This document shows positions 30,379 to 37,566 of a stretch of 40,920 nucleotides of DNA, piece after piece. How positions within the stretch are numbered: the stretch's first letter is position 1; each line of letters opens with the position of its first letter. The notes under the pieces were generated by a model. It had not been told where the DNA came from. It made no database searches and saw nothing but the letters and a program-made list of their open reading frames with translations. Position numbers and translations under genes: made by a program. Origin of the DNA: Firmicutes bacterium UBA1393 (GTDB lineage: Bacteria > Bacillota > DTU025); assembly GCA_002305255.1 (NCBI GenBank), contig DBQN01000072.1, positions 813 to 41,732 on the forward strand, read 5' to 3'.

Positions 30379-31185
30379 GTGTTGGAGCAAGTCAGATGCC
30401 TGCTGCTGGATCTAGACGGTACTATTTACCTGGGTGACAGTCTGATACCCGGAGCACTGCGCCTGAAGGACGCCGCCGAAAAGATCGGTATGGATGTGTT
30501 CTTCCTCACCAACAACTCATCGCGTGGGCGCGACTACTACGCCAGAAAGATCACCGCCATGGGCTGGCCGGTAGGTATAGAGTCGGTACTCAGCTCTTCG
30601 CAGGCCACAGCTATGACGCTGACGAGGCGAGGCTGGAACAAGGTGTACCTTGTGGGAACGCCCAGTCTCAAACAGGAACTCGAGCAGAGTGGAGTCACCG
30701 TTGCCGGCGACGATGATCCAAGCGTCGATTGCGTGGTCGTGGGCTTCGATACCACGCTGGAGTACTCGAAGCTTCGGGCCGCAGGGCGCCACCTGCTGCG
30801 AGGAACCCCCATGATCTCGTCAAACCCTGACCGCGTGTGCCCCCTTGAAGGCGGGGAGTTCATCCCTGACTGCGCAGCCATTTCGGCGTGCCTGATGACC
30901 GCGTACCCCGGGGTGACCACCGAGTACATGGGCAAGCCCGAGAAGCCCATGCTGGAGCTGGTGGAGTCGCGCACCCAGTGGCGTGGCAAGAGCATTGCGA
31001 TGGTGGGAGACAGGCTCTACACTGACGTGCGCTTTGGTTCGCGCTGGGGACTGACGGCCGTGCTCACCCTGTCGGGAGAGTCCAGCATGGATGACCTCAC
31101 GTCAGACGACAACCCGGACCTGATCGTCAAGGACGTCGGTGAGCTTGCCGACTTGCTGCTCGCGGCCAACGGTCAGCGGGCGTAG
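30379..31185 (+). CDS. HAD-IIA family phosphatase (NagD/AraL/glycerol-3-phosphate phosphatase-like)
   Basis: The 268-aa cytoplasmic phosphatase has motif I DLDGTIYLG (nucleophile Asp11, acid/base Asp13), motif II FLTNNSSRGR, the lysine of MGKPEKPM and motif IV MVGDRLYTDVRFG. The cap domain (about 85-180) is of the C2A type that defines HAD-IIA. Relatives dephosphorylate sugar phosphates, p-nitrophenyl phosphate, or glycerol-3-phosphate and 2-phosphoglycolate. GTG 30379 follows GGGAGGGG at 10 nt. The 3' end overlaps glpP by 13 nt in convergent orientation; since GlpP senses glycerol-3-phosphate, that compound is an attractive but untested substrate. Confidence 0.9.
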   Translation: MLEQVRCLLLDLDGTIYLGDSLIPGALRLKDAAEKIGMDVFFLTNNSSRGRDYYARKITAMGWPVGIESVLSSSQATAMTLTRRGWNKVYLVGTPSLKQELEQSGVTVAGDDDPSVDCVVVGFDTTLEYSKLRAAGRHLLRGTPMISSNPDRVCPLEGGEFIPDCAAISACLMTAYPGVTTEYMGKPEKPMLELVESRTQWRGKSIAMVGDRLYTDVRFGSRWGLTAVLTLSGESSMDDLTSDDNPDLIVKDVGELADLLLAANGQRA

Positions 31186-31778
31186 GCCCACAGGTTCTGG
31201 CTGCTGGTGGAGACGCCCAGGGCGCCCGCGGCGATGACGTCGTTCAACTCATCAACGGTCTCAACAAGACCGCCCGCTATGAAGGGCGAGAGCCTGTCGA
31301 TGGGCAGGCGCCGGGCCATCCGCGGCAGCACCAGCGCAGGCAGCACCTCCACTGCGTCGGGCTTGGATGCTGCGACAACCTCCAGACCGGTTCGCACTGA
31401 CTCGGAGTCAAGCAGGAACAGTCGCTGGATAGCCATGAGCCCCTCGGCCTTGGCGGCCCTTATGAGAGGGCTGCGGGTGGTCAATATGCCCCTGACGCCA
31501 ATCTCCGTGGCGAGCCACTGCACCCCGGGGCCGTCCTTGCCGATTCCCTGAATCAAGTCGACATGGCAGAATGGGAAGATGCCCAGCGACTCGCAGCGAG
31601 TGCATACGTCTCGAAGGTCGTATATGGTTCCGGTCAGGAAGAACACCAGCCTGGCACCGTGACGGGCTGCGACGTCGACATCTTCGACGCGCCGCAGCGC
31701 AGGAATGGCCGGCCGCCTCTTCAGGTGTTCGAATATCGCTTCACGCTGGGGCTGGCTGAGTCCGGGCGTCCATGTCAA
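31173..31778 (-). CDS. glpP: Glycerol-3-phosphate responsive antiterminator GlpP
   Basis: The 201-aa protein matches the GlpP family, a small TIM-barrel-like RNA-binding antiterminator that lets polymerase read through terminators of glycerol genes when glycerol-3-phosphate is bound. Typical segments are PAIPALRRVEDVDVAA, LVFFLTGTIYDLRDVC, FCHVDLIQGIGKDGPGVQWLA, RGILTTRSPLIRAAKAEGL, PDAVEVLPALVLP and PFIAGGLVE. The TTG at 31778 follows GGAGGG at 10 nt. No glpF, glpK or glpD lies in the window, so the targets are elsewhere or replaced. Family length (about 190 aa) fits. Confidence 0.9.
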   Translation of the reverse strand: MTWTPGLSQPQREAIFEHLKRRPAIPALRRVEDVDVAARHGARLVFFLTGTIYDLRDVCTRCESLGIFPFCHVDLIQGIGKDGPGVQWLATEIGVRGILTTRSPLIRAAKAEGLMAIQRLFLLDSESVRTGLEVVAASKPDAVEVLPALVLPRMARRLPIDRLSPFIAGGLVETVDELNDVIAAGALGVSTSSQNLWAYAR

Positions 31779-31808
31779 GCGGATTCATCCCTCCAATTCG
31801 ATACATGA

Positions 31809-31838
31809 ATCATACACACACCCGGGTGCCGCACGCAA
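31809..31838 (-). promoter_or_regulatory. Candidate promoter of glpP
   Basis: On the minus strand TTGCGT (31838-31833) and TATGAT (31814-31809) are 18 bp apart. The -10 is 5 of 6; the -35 is weak. Transcription would start about 25 nt before the glpP start codon. Confidence 0.4.
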
Positions 31839-32014
31839 CCGGCGGCATACCAGCCGCCGGCACATCAACAGCCGGCGCGCGCACCAGCGCCAGCACCAGC
31901 ACCGTGTCCGCGGCGATGGCGCCTGTGCGGCAACCGTAGTGGTAGTAGCAGTCGCGGCCGCGATCTCGGCGCGGCGTGGTGCGGCGTGATGAGGCCGATG
32001 CCGGCTCACGCGAA

Positions 32015-32542
32015 CTAGAACCTTATTCGCAGGCCTGAGCGGATCTTGCCGTAGCTATCGGGAGCCATAACCCATTCGTATTCCGCGAACAGGAGGCGCA
32101 ACTCTGCGCCGGCTGTGAGCGACGGGTGGACGGCGCGGCTATCTAGTTCCCAGGTGGCGCCTGCTCCGACGTACGCGCTTGTGAGGATCGGCACGTCGCC
32201 CGGTATGTACATGATGGCTGAGGCGGTGGCTGATCCCTGGTCCTCGAGGATGTCGAGGTTAATCGACAGACTGAACCTCTCCCACGGGCGGAAGCCGATT
32301 CCGGCATTGAAACCCGAGCCGAGCAACACTGCGGCCTGCACCCAGGTGGTGCTGCCCCAACCGGTGCGTGTGGCGATGGTCGAGGTGGTGCTCGAGGTGT
32401 CGGCTGAGGCGGCGCCTGTGGGGCCGGCCACGAGCTCGCCCGCAACGCCCGGTGTCGTACCGGTTGCCGCCGCCAGTGCCGATGATGCGATGATGAGTGC
32501 AGCGATGGCAGCTAGAGTGCGCATTGAGAAAGTGGTCTTCAT
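32015..32542 (-). CDS. Small secreted protein resembling an outer-membrane beta-barrel
   Basis: The 175-aa product has a clear signal peptide (MKTTFSMRT, hydrophobic AAIAALIIASSALA, likely AxA cleavage near residue 25), a short Ser/Thr-rich stretch and then about 110 aa of alternating polar and hydrophobic strands (LGSGFNAGIGFRPWERFSLSI, YVGAGATWEL, LTAGAELRLLF). It ends in SGLRIRF: a C-terminal Phe on a final amphipathic strand is the classic recognition signal of outer-membrane barrels. ATG 32542 has GGAGGT 9 nt upstream. No specific family is recognised. It is divergent from a SurA/PrsA-like foldase gene. If it is an outer-membrane protein, the host is diderm; this is inference. Confidence 0.6.
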   Translation of the reverse strand: MKTTFSMRTLAAIAALIIASSALAAATGTTPGVAGELVAGPTGAASADTSSTTSTIATRTGWGSTTWVQAAVLLGSGFNAGIGFRPWERFSLSINLDILEDQGSATASAIMYIPGDVPILTSAYVGAGATWELDSRAVHPSLTAGAELRLLFAEYEWVMAPDSYGKIRSGLRIRF

Positions 32543-32731
32543 GCGATTCTCACCTCCCAGCAGTATGATTCGATAACAAGATGTATTCTCCACCGCTGTG
32601 ACATTGCCCTCCCTCATGTTCTTCTCGAAAGGCGACGATAGGCAGCTTAACTGCAGCTGAGTGCGTTGGTGGTGAACGGCTTGGCGCCCAATCCGCCTTG
32701 GGGAGTGTGAATGCCAATCAAACTCGGAAAC

Positions 32732-32760
32732 TTGACGGCAAAGTATGCGTTATAATACTG
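32732..32760 (+). promoter_or_regulatory. Candidate promoter of the foldase gene
   Basis: A TTGACG (32732-32737) lies upstream of an AT-rich block TATAATACT (32751-32759). TATAAT is perfect but only 13 bp from TTGACG; AATACT (32754-32759) gives a 16-bp spacer. A promoter here is likely although the exact -10 is ambiguous. Confidence 0.5.
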
Positions 32761-32818
32761 TGAGTGGTAACGTTGCCTCATGATTGTTCTGCTATGTTTG
32801 TAATGGGAGGTCGGCCTG

Positions 32819-33853
32819 ATGACAGTCAAACCGAAGAGATCACTAGTGGTATCGTTCCTCGCACTGCTGCTCGCGCTGACGGTTGTTGCCGGAAGTGGTG
32901 CGGCAGCCGGCAATTCACTGGTTCTGAAGATGAAAGACGGATCCACAGTAGTGGTGGATGTGGCCGTGGATGCGTCGGAGATCGAGTCGGTCGACACCGG
33001 CTCCGTTTCACTCGTGCCCGGCGGGGTCGACACGGAGAAGCCTGTCATTGCCCGCGTGGGCAGCGTGGACATCACCTTTGACGAATTCTACGGCAGCATG
33101 GCCCAGCTCCACGGCGAGGAAGCGCTTATGCAGTTGCTCGCCGAGGCTGCCATCCATAACGCCGCTCGCGAGAAGAACGTTTCGGTTTCGCCTGATCAGA
33201 TCACGGTCGAACTCAACGCAATCAAGGATCAGCTCGGTGACTCCTTCGAGGTCGCGCTGATGCAGTACAACATGACAGAAGCTGAGTTGGTCAGCAACAT
33301 AGAACTCAGTATGCTGGCAGTGGAGATCGCCAATGCAGGCGTCGAGATCACAGACGCCGAGATCGAACTGTACTACAAGTCGCACAAGACTTACTTTACG
33401 ATTCCCGAACAGATCAGGGCTAGCCACATTCTGGTGCAGACGGCTGAAGAGGCACAGGCCATAGTGGATGCGCTCAAGGAAGGTGCCTCCTTCGCCGACC
33501 TGGCCAGCCAGAAGTCCATCGATACGGGCACTGCATCCCTCGGAGGGGATCTCGGATACTTCACCATGGGCGAGATGATACAGGAGTTCGAGGATGCGGC
33601 GTTTGCTCTGAAAACAGGGGAGACCAGCGCTCCCGTTAGGACCAATTACGGCTATCACGTGATAATGGTCTCCGACAGGAAGCCCGCAAAGGAGTTCAGC
33701 CTGGATGAGGTGCGAGACGACGTTGTAATCATGATCAAGCAGGATCGCACTCCCGACCTCAATCAGCTTGTATCGGAACTGATGGCCGTCACTCCGGTCA
33801 CAGTGTTTGACAAGCGATTCGAGTACCTGGGCAATTCGGTGCCGACCAAGTAG
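32819..33853 (+). CDS. SurA/PrsA-like peptidyl-prolyl cis-trans isomerase (foldase)
   Basis: The 344-aa protein has a signal peptide (about 1-30), a short beta-rich region (33-72), a SurA_N-like helical chaperone segment (about 75-190) and a parvulin domain (about 195-295: IRASHILVQTAEEAQAI, GGDLGYFTMGEMIQEFEDAAFALKTGETSAPVRTNYGYHVIMV). It assists folding of exported proteins. The whole protein contains no cysteine and so no lipobox; monoderm PrsA proteins are lipoproteins, while SurA of diderms is soluble in the periplasm. GGGAGG (32806-32811) lies 7 nt before ATG 32819. It shares a divergent regulatory region with the barrel-like gene, a possible client. Confidence 0.88.
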   Translation: MTVKPKRSLVVSFLALLLALTVVAGSGAAAGNSLVLKMKDGSTVVVDVAVDASEIESVDTGSVSLVPGGVDTEKPVIARVGSVDITFDEFYGSMAQLHGEEALMQLLAEAAIHNAAREKNVSVSPDQITVELNAIKDQLGDSFEVALMQYNMTEAELVSNIELSMLAVEIANAGVEITDAEIELYYKSHKTYFTIPEQIRASHILVQTAEEAQAIVDALKEGASFADLASQKSIDTGTASLGGDLGYFTMGEMIQEFEDAAFALKTGETSAPVRTNYGYHVIMVSDRKPAKEFSLDEVRDDVVIMIKQDRTPDLNQLVSELMAVTPVTVFDKRFEYLGNSVPTK

Positions 33854-33870
33854 TCGACCACCTACGACGG

Positions 33871-33904
33871 CTCGGGCCTCAGGCACACAAGCCTCTGGCC
33901 CGAG
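33871..33904 (+). terminator. Terminator hairpin after the foldase gene
   Basis: CTCGGGCC (33871-33878) pairs with GGCCCGAG (33897-33904), and an inner AGGC/GCCT stem is separated by a 2x2 mismatch. It lies 17 nt after the stop codon and is followed by TTGTGCT, a weak U-containing tract. Confidence 0.6.
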
Positions 33905-33991
33905 TTGTGCTATCCTCGCCCGGAGGGCGGCATCTGCCTCATTGCTGTGCAGTGCAGGAATACTCTCGGGCCTCGCCGAATCATGGCGGAG

Positions 33992-34180
33992 CTAGCGTTT
34001 GGCCTGGCGTGCGTCAACCGGGCGCACATCTATCAGGTAGCTTGAGGAAGACGGCGCCTTTTGGTCGTCATTGCAGGCGTCGAGGGTCTCGCCGATGGCT
34101 ATCAGCACGGCACCGGATATCAACACCCAGATGCCGATGACTTTGAGGATGTTTCCGGGGGAGCACGACCGCGTCTCCAA
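33992..34180 (-). CDS. Small single-helix membrane protein, hypothetical
   Basis: This 62-aa reading frame has one convincing membrane helix (about 9-28, ILKVIGIWVLISGAVLIAIG) and a polar, Ser-rich C-terminal tail. TTG 34180 has GGGGAGG 8 nt upstream; an in-frame ATG at 34201 has none. A palindromic AT-rich element at about 34219-34231 lies upstream and could serve a divergent promoter pair. No family is recognised. The helix, ribosome site and intergenic position favour a real gene, but short GC-rich frames can arise by chance. Confidence 0.5.
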   Translation of the reverse strand: METRSCSPGNILKVIGIWVLISGAVLIAIGETLDACNDDQKAPSSSSYLIDVRPVDARQAKR

Positions 34181-34203
34181 GCGCCATTCCTCCCCTGGCA
34201 TGT

Positions 34204-34232
34204 TTGGGCAGCCAACCAGTATAAACTATACG
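34204..34232 (+). promoter_or_regulatory. Divergent promoter region with AT-rich dyad
   Basis: Plus-strand TTGGGC (34204-34209) and TATACG (34227-34232) are 17 bp apart. The region also holds the dyad GTATA-AAC-TATAC (about 34219-34231), which reads as a -10-like element in both directions, suiting the divergent genes on either side. Confidence 0.4.
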
Positions 34233-34286
34233 CGTCCTCACGGCATACGGTGACGTGACGCGAGTCTTGTGGAGGTGACTGCACTC

Positions 34287-35108
34287 ATGCGGCGTTGCGC
34301 GCGAAAGTGGTTGCTGTTGGCCGTTGCCGTCGTGCTCACTCTGGGCGCTGCCAGGTTACTGTGGGTGGTATACTCGCCGTCCGGCTGGGCGCTTGCTGCC
34401 AGTCAACCGTCTGAGGAAGAGTGCACCGACGGTCAGATGGTGAGGGTAGACCGCGCAGCGTCTACAGATGCCGGATTTGACGGGTTGGCCACGCTGCCGG
34501 CCAGTGTGGTTGAGTATCGCTGGACCGGGTCTGCATCCGACGGTGAGGCGCTCTACTCGATAGCCAACTACTCCCACGAAGGGGCGCTGTCGCGCCGGAC
34601 GTACTACGGCCCCGCGGCAGCCATAGAGGCGCTGGAATCATACACCCGCGACAACACTGGTCGCCTGGCCGAGCGCAGGTTCGAGGATGATGACGGCAAC
34701 CTACTCAAGGTGCACAAGCTCGTCTACTCTGACCAGGGCGTGTTTGTCGGCGAGATCGTCACCGACTCTTCCGGCAACGTCATCGAACGTGTGGAGCGTG
34801 CACGCCGTGAAGGAGCAGCTACCGCTGATCCCGGCGGTCAGAACGTCGATGTGTATGAGGAGAAGGTGTTCAGCGCATCCGGCGAGCTCGCGGCGGTCCG
34901 TGTTCGCGTGGAGGATGAGTGGGGCAATCCTGTCAGCGTAACTGACTACGCACCCGACGGCACGTTGCTCCTGGTCACGGAATACGAGTACAACAAGGAC
35001 TCGTGGGACAACTGGATAGAGCGGCGTGAGTACCACGTGGTGCCCGGGGCTTCCAGGATCCTTGTGGCCGGTGCCTCGCGCTACGTGTCGTACCCAGGCG
35101 CAGGCTGA
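34287..35108 (+). CDS. Hypothetical secreted or anchored protein with YD/RHS-like strand repeats
   Basis: The 273-aa protein starts with Arg/Lys-rich MRRCARK and a hydrophobic segment (about 8-30) acting as a signal peptide or anchor. The rest has repeating Tyr/Asp-Gly strand patterns (EDDDGNLLKVHKLVY, DSSGNVIERV, SASGELAAVRV, APDGTLLLVTEYEY) like those of YD/RHS-type and MORN-like beta proteins, but without the strict repeat length. No enzymatic motif is seen. ATG 34287 follows GGAGGTG at 9 nt. A strong terminator follows at 35152-35194. The function is unknown; a surface or envelope role is inferred from export. Confidence 0.72.
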   Translation: MRRCARKWLLLAVAVVLTLGAARLLWVVYSPSGWALAASQPSEEECTDGQMVRVDRAASTDAGFDGLATLPASVVEYRWTGSASDGEALYSIANYSHEGALSRRTYYGPAAAIEALESYTRDNTGRLAERRFEDDDGNLLKVHKLVYSDQGVFVGEIVTDSSGNVIERVERARREGAATADPGGQNVDVYEEKVFSASGELAAVRVRVEDEWGNPVSVTDYAPDGTLLLVTEYEYNKDSWDNWIERREYHVVPGASRILVAGASRYVSYPGAG

Positions 35109-35118
35109 ACCGACTGAG

Positions 35119-35194
35119 GCCCCCGGTCGGGGGGCATCGCGACTAACAAGAGCGTCCAGTCCACCGCATCGTCAGACTCGGTGTGACTGGACGC
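35119..35194. terminator. Tandem hairpins, probably a bidirectional terminator
   Basis: A GC hairpin (GCCCCC 35119-35124 with GGGGGG 35129-35134) is followed by a long stem: GCGTCCAGTC-CACCG (35152-35166) pairs with CGGTG-T-GACTGGACGC (35179-35194) with one bulged base. TGTTTGCATT follows on the plus strand and TCTTGTTAGT on the minus strand, so it can end both convergent genes that flank it. Confidence 0.75.
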
Positions 35195-35272
35195 TGTTTG
35201 CATTATCCATTCGATCTGCTGGACCCGCCGGCGCGTTGCGGCGCCTCGCGCCTCGCACCGCGCACAACCGCG

Positions 35273-36388
35273 CTACGCCGCAGGATCTGAACTCGAACCC
35301 TGCGCCTGGCCGGCGGACGTGCCGGCTCCGTGGTGCGGCTGGAACATTCCAAGGGTCATGAGCGCTCCGCCTACCAAGAGGCTGAAGTAGTAGGTGATGA
35401 CTCGCCACACCATGACGAACAGGCCCAGCACAGCCCTGGGGGCGATCGTGCTGAAGAGGGCGGCGAATCCGAGCTCCGCGGCGCCCGACGAGCCCGGGGT
35501 GGGTGCATAGGCGGCAGCAAGGTAGAAGACGATGGTGACCGCCATCACCCGCACCACTGAGCCACGGTAGCCCAGGCCGCGCAATACCACAGCGGGTACC
35601 AGTGCTGTCGACAGCCAGCAGGCCAGGCTGAAGAGCATCACCGTCGCAAGCTGCACCTTGTAGTCGGTGACGAACTTGTCGAGGGCCTGCCGAAACTCTC
35701 CGAATTCCCTGTTCAGGTGCTCGATGGCCCTGTCCAGCACCTCGCGCCGGATGAACCGGAGCGTCACCTTGTTACGTATCGCCGGCACCACGAGCTGAGG
35801 GATGCGTTCCGGGCAGATAACCAGGTAGAGGAATATCCCGAAAATGCCCACGTACATGCATATCCCCGATATGACCGCGACCTTCAGCGGGTTCGACAGG
35901 CTCCATGTTCCGCCTGAGAACAGCAGAACGGTACCGGCCATCATCCCGAGGATCACCCTGGCCAGGGCGTTGATGATCGTCTTCACGGCGACAACTGCGG
36001 TGGCCTGTCCGGTCGAGAAGTCCGGCGACGAAAGCAGGTACACCTGGAACGGCTCTCCGCCGGAGTCGAAGGGCGTAACGTTGGAGACGAATGCTCCCAT
36101 CACCGATATACGCGTCGCCCTCACAATTCCCAGGCGCCCACCGAGAGCCTGAACAAGAATCTTCATCCTCAGGCCGTCCATGATCCAGGTGAGGATCACC
36201 AGGGCGAGACCGACGGCCAGGATCCCCAGGTCTACCCTGGCCAGTTGCCGCAGCGTATTCTGCCCGCCGTTCAGCTTGAGCAGCACCACTGAGGCCAGCA
36301 GGCTGAACACCACAGCCAGGAGAGCTCCGCGCCTGATCTGCGCGGAGCGGCGCGCGGCACTATTTCGGCTTCTCTCGACTCTGCCCAT
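35273..36388 (-). CDS. LPG_synthase_TM / YbhN-UPF0104 family membrane protein (flippase-like)
   Basis: The 371-aa protein has about eight or nine membrane helices and belongs to the family of the transmembrane part of lysyl-phosphatidylglycerol synthase and of AglD-like proteins. Typical landmarks are the early ISVMGAFVSNVTPFDSGGEPFQVYLL segment, the central amphipathic region with REVLDRAIEHLNREFGEFRQAL, and YAPTPGSSGAAELGFAALF near the end. The soluble aminoacyltransferase domain of MprF is absent, so it is probably a lipid or lipid-linked-sugar transporter. ATG 36388 has GGAGG 8 nt upstream. A perfect TATAAT lies about 40 nt upstream on the minus strand. Confidence 0.87.
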   Translation of the reverse strand: MGRVERSRNSAARRSAQIRRGALLAVVFSLLASVVLLKLNGGQNTLRQLARVDLGILAVGLALVILTWIMDGLRMKILVQALGGRLGIVRATRISVMGAFVSNVTPFDSGGEPFQVYLLSSPDFSTGQATAVVAVKTIINALARVILGMMAGTVLLFSGGTWSLSNPLKVAVISGICMYVGIFGIFLYLVICPERIPQLVVPAIRNKVTLRFIRREVLDRAIEHLNREFGEFRQALDKFVTDYKVQLATVMLFSLACWLSTALVPAVVLRGLGYRGSVVRVMAVTIVFYLAAAYAPTPGSSGAAELGFAALFSTIAPRAVLGLFVMVWRVITYYFSLLVGGALMTLGMFQPHHGAGTSAGQAQGSSSDPAA

Positions 36389-36426
36389 GGCACACACCTC
36401 CCCGACCGGCGACGAAAACCCACATC

Positions 36427-36435
36427 ATTATACCA
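36427..36435 (-). promoter_or_regulatory. Extended -10 promoter of the LPG_synthase_TM gene
   Basis: On the minus strand TGGTATAAT (36435-36427) is a perfect TATAAT with an extended TGn. The hexamer 17 bp upstream does not resemble a -35. Transcription would start close to 36420, giving a leader of about 32 nt. Confidence 0.55.
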
Positions 36436-36621
36436 TGGCCCTCGATACACCGCCTTCGATAGCATGCCCACTACTCCCATATTCGGGCAGGCGGTACATC
36501 ACGGCAGGCCACGATTGGCAGCGCACCTCTAGCAACGCCCTGAGCAGCCAGGAGGTTCCCGCGCCGACGCCGCCCAGTCCATCATATTCTGACGCAGCGC
36601 TTTGCGGGTTAGTGCCGTCTA
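36436..36621. other. Short intergenic stretch between arcC and the LPG_synthase_TM gene
   Basis: No gene, terminator or RNA is recognised in these 186 bp. A 65-codon minus-strand frame starts at a GTG overlapping the arcC stop codon, but its translation has no family-like character. The presence of a separate promoter downstream suggests that the membrane-protein gene is transcribed on its own. Confidence 0.4.
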
Positions 36622-37566
36622 TCACCGGGTTATGTGCGTGCCTGCTCGCCCCGCGATGGCCTCGACGGCCTGTGTCAGACTGGCTATGATGGCGGTCTCC
36701 CCGCCGTTCGCGACGAACCTGCGGCAGGCCTCAACCTTCGGGCCCATTGAGCCGGCCTTGAAGTGCCCCTCTTGCTGGTACTTCTCGACCTCGGCCAGGC
36801 TTACCCTGTCGAGCTCGCGCTGCTGGGGAGTCCTGTAGTTGATGGCCGCCCGCGGCACATCGGTGAGGATCATCAGCACCTCTGCGCGCACGTCATGCGC
36901 CACACGCTCAGCGCCCAGATCCTTATCTATCACGGCCTCCACGCCGACGAAATCGCCATCCTTCTCGATTACCGGGATACCGCCGCCGCCGTTAACGATG
37001 ACGATGGCGCCGGTCTCGACTAGCCTGGCTACGGCCTGCGCCTCGACGATGCGTTGCGGGTTCGGGGAGGCGACCACCCTGCGCCAGCCGCGCCCGGCGT
37101 CTTCTATCCAACGCTCGTCCGTTGACGCCATGCGCTGTTTGGCCCAGTCTTCATTGTAGAAAGGCCCAACCGGCTTCGTGGGGTGCTGAAAGGCGGGGTC
37201 GTCGGGGTTTACCACGGCCTGAGTCACGATAGTGGCGACAGGCCGCTCGATGCCTCTTGTTCGAAGCGACTTGCCCAGGCACTGCTGGAGCATGTAACCG
37301 ATGAGTCCCTGTGACTGAGCGCCGCACGCGTCGAGCGGCATGGCCGGAACCTGGGCGCGTCCGGCCTCCTGCTGAATGAGGATGGCTCCTACCTGCGGCC
37401 CGTTGCCGTGCGTGACGATTACCGTGTGCCCCGCGGCGACGAGATCGGCGATCTGGTCGGCCGTGACCTGCACATTTGCGAGCTGCTCGGCGAAGCTGCC
37501 CGCCTGCCCGGGCTGGAGTATGGCGTTCCCGCCAAGAGCGATGACGATACGTTTACCAGTTGACAA
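36622..37566 (-). CDS. arcC: Carbamate kinase
   Basis: The 314-aa enzyme transfers phosphate between carbamoyl phosphate and ADP, making ATP, CO2 and ammonia in the catabolic direction. The amino-acid-kinase fold shows VIALGGNAIL, VTHGNGPQVGAIL, the family segment MPLDACGAQSQGLIGYMLQQ, RRVVASPNPQRIVE, IVNGGGGIPVI, EAVIDKDLGAERVA and the late FKAGSMGPKVEACRRF with its conserved Lys. Length is typical. TTG 37566 has GGAG 9 nt upstream and overlaps nagA by 14 nt. It normally accompanies arginine deiminase or agmatine/allantoin genes; none are here, so its pairing with amino-sugar genes is unusual. Confidence 0.95.
   Translation of the reverse strand: MSTGKRIVIALGGNAILQPGQAGSFAEQLANVQVTADQIADLVAAGHTVIVTHGNGPQVGAILIQQEAGRAQVPAMPLDACGAQSQGLIGYMLQQCLGKSLRTRGIERPVATIVTQAVVNPDDPAFQHPTKPVGPFYNEDWAKQRMASTDERWIEDAGRGWRRVVASPNPQRIVEAQAVARLVETGAIVIVNGGGGIPVIEKDGDFVGVEAVIDKDLGAERVAHDVRAEVLMILTDVPRAAINYRTPQQRELDRVSLAEVEKYQQEGHFKAGSMGPKVEACRRFVANGGETAIIASLTQAVEAIAGRAGTHITR

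Noticed and set aside
31785..32009. 74-codon minus-strand frame rich in Arg and Cys between glpP and the barrel-like gene
   Set aside because: Composition follows the local GC bias, there is no ribosome site or family pattern, and it overlaps the likely glpP promoter.
36428..36625. 65-codon minus-strand frame starting at a GTG that overlaps the arcC stop codon
   Set aside because: The GTGA overlap is suggestive, but the translation has no family-like segment and the frame covers the extended -10 promoter of the next gene.
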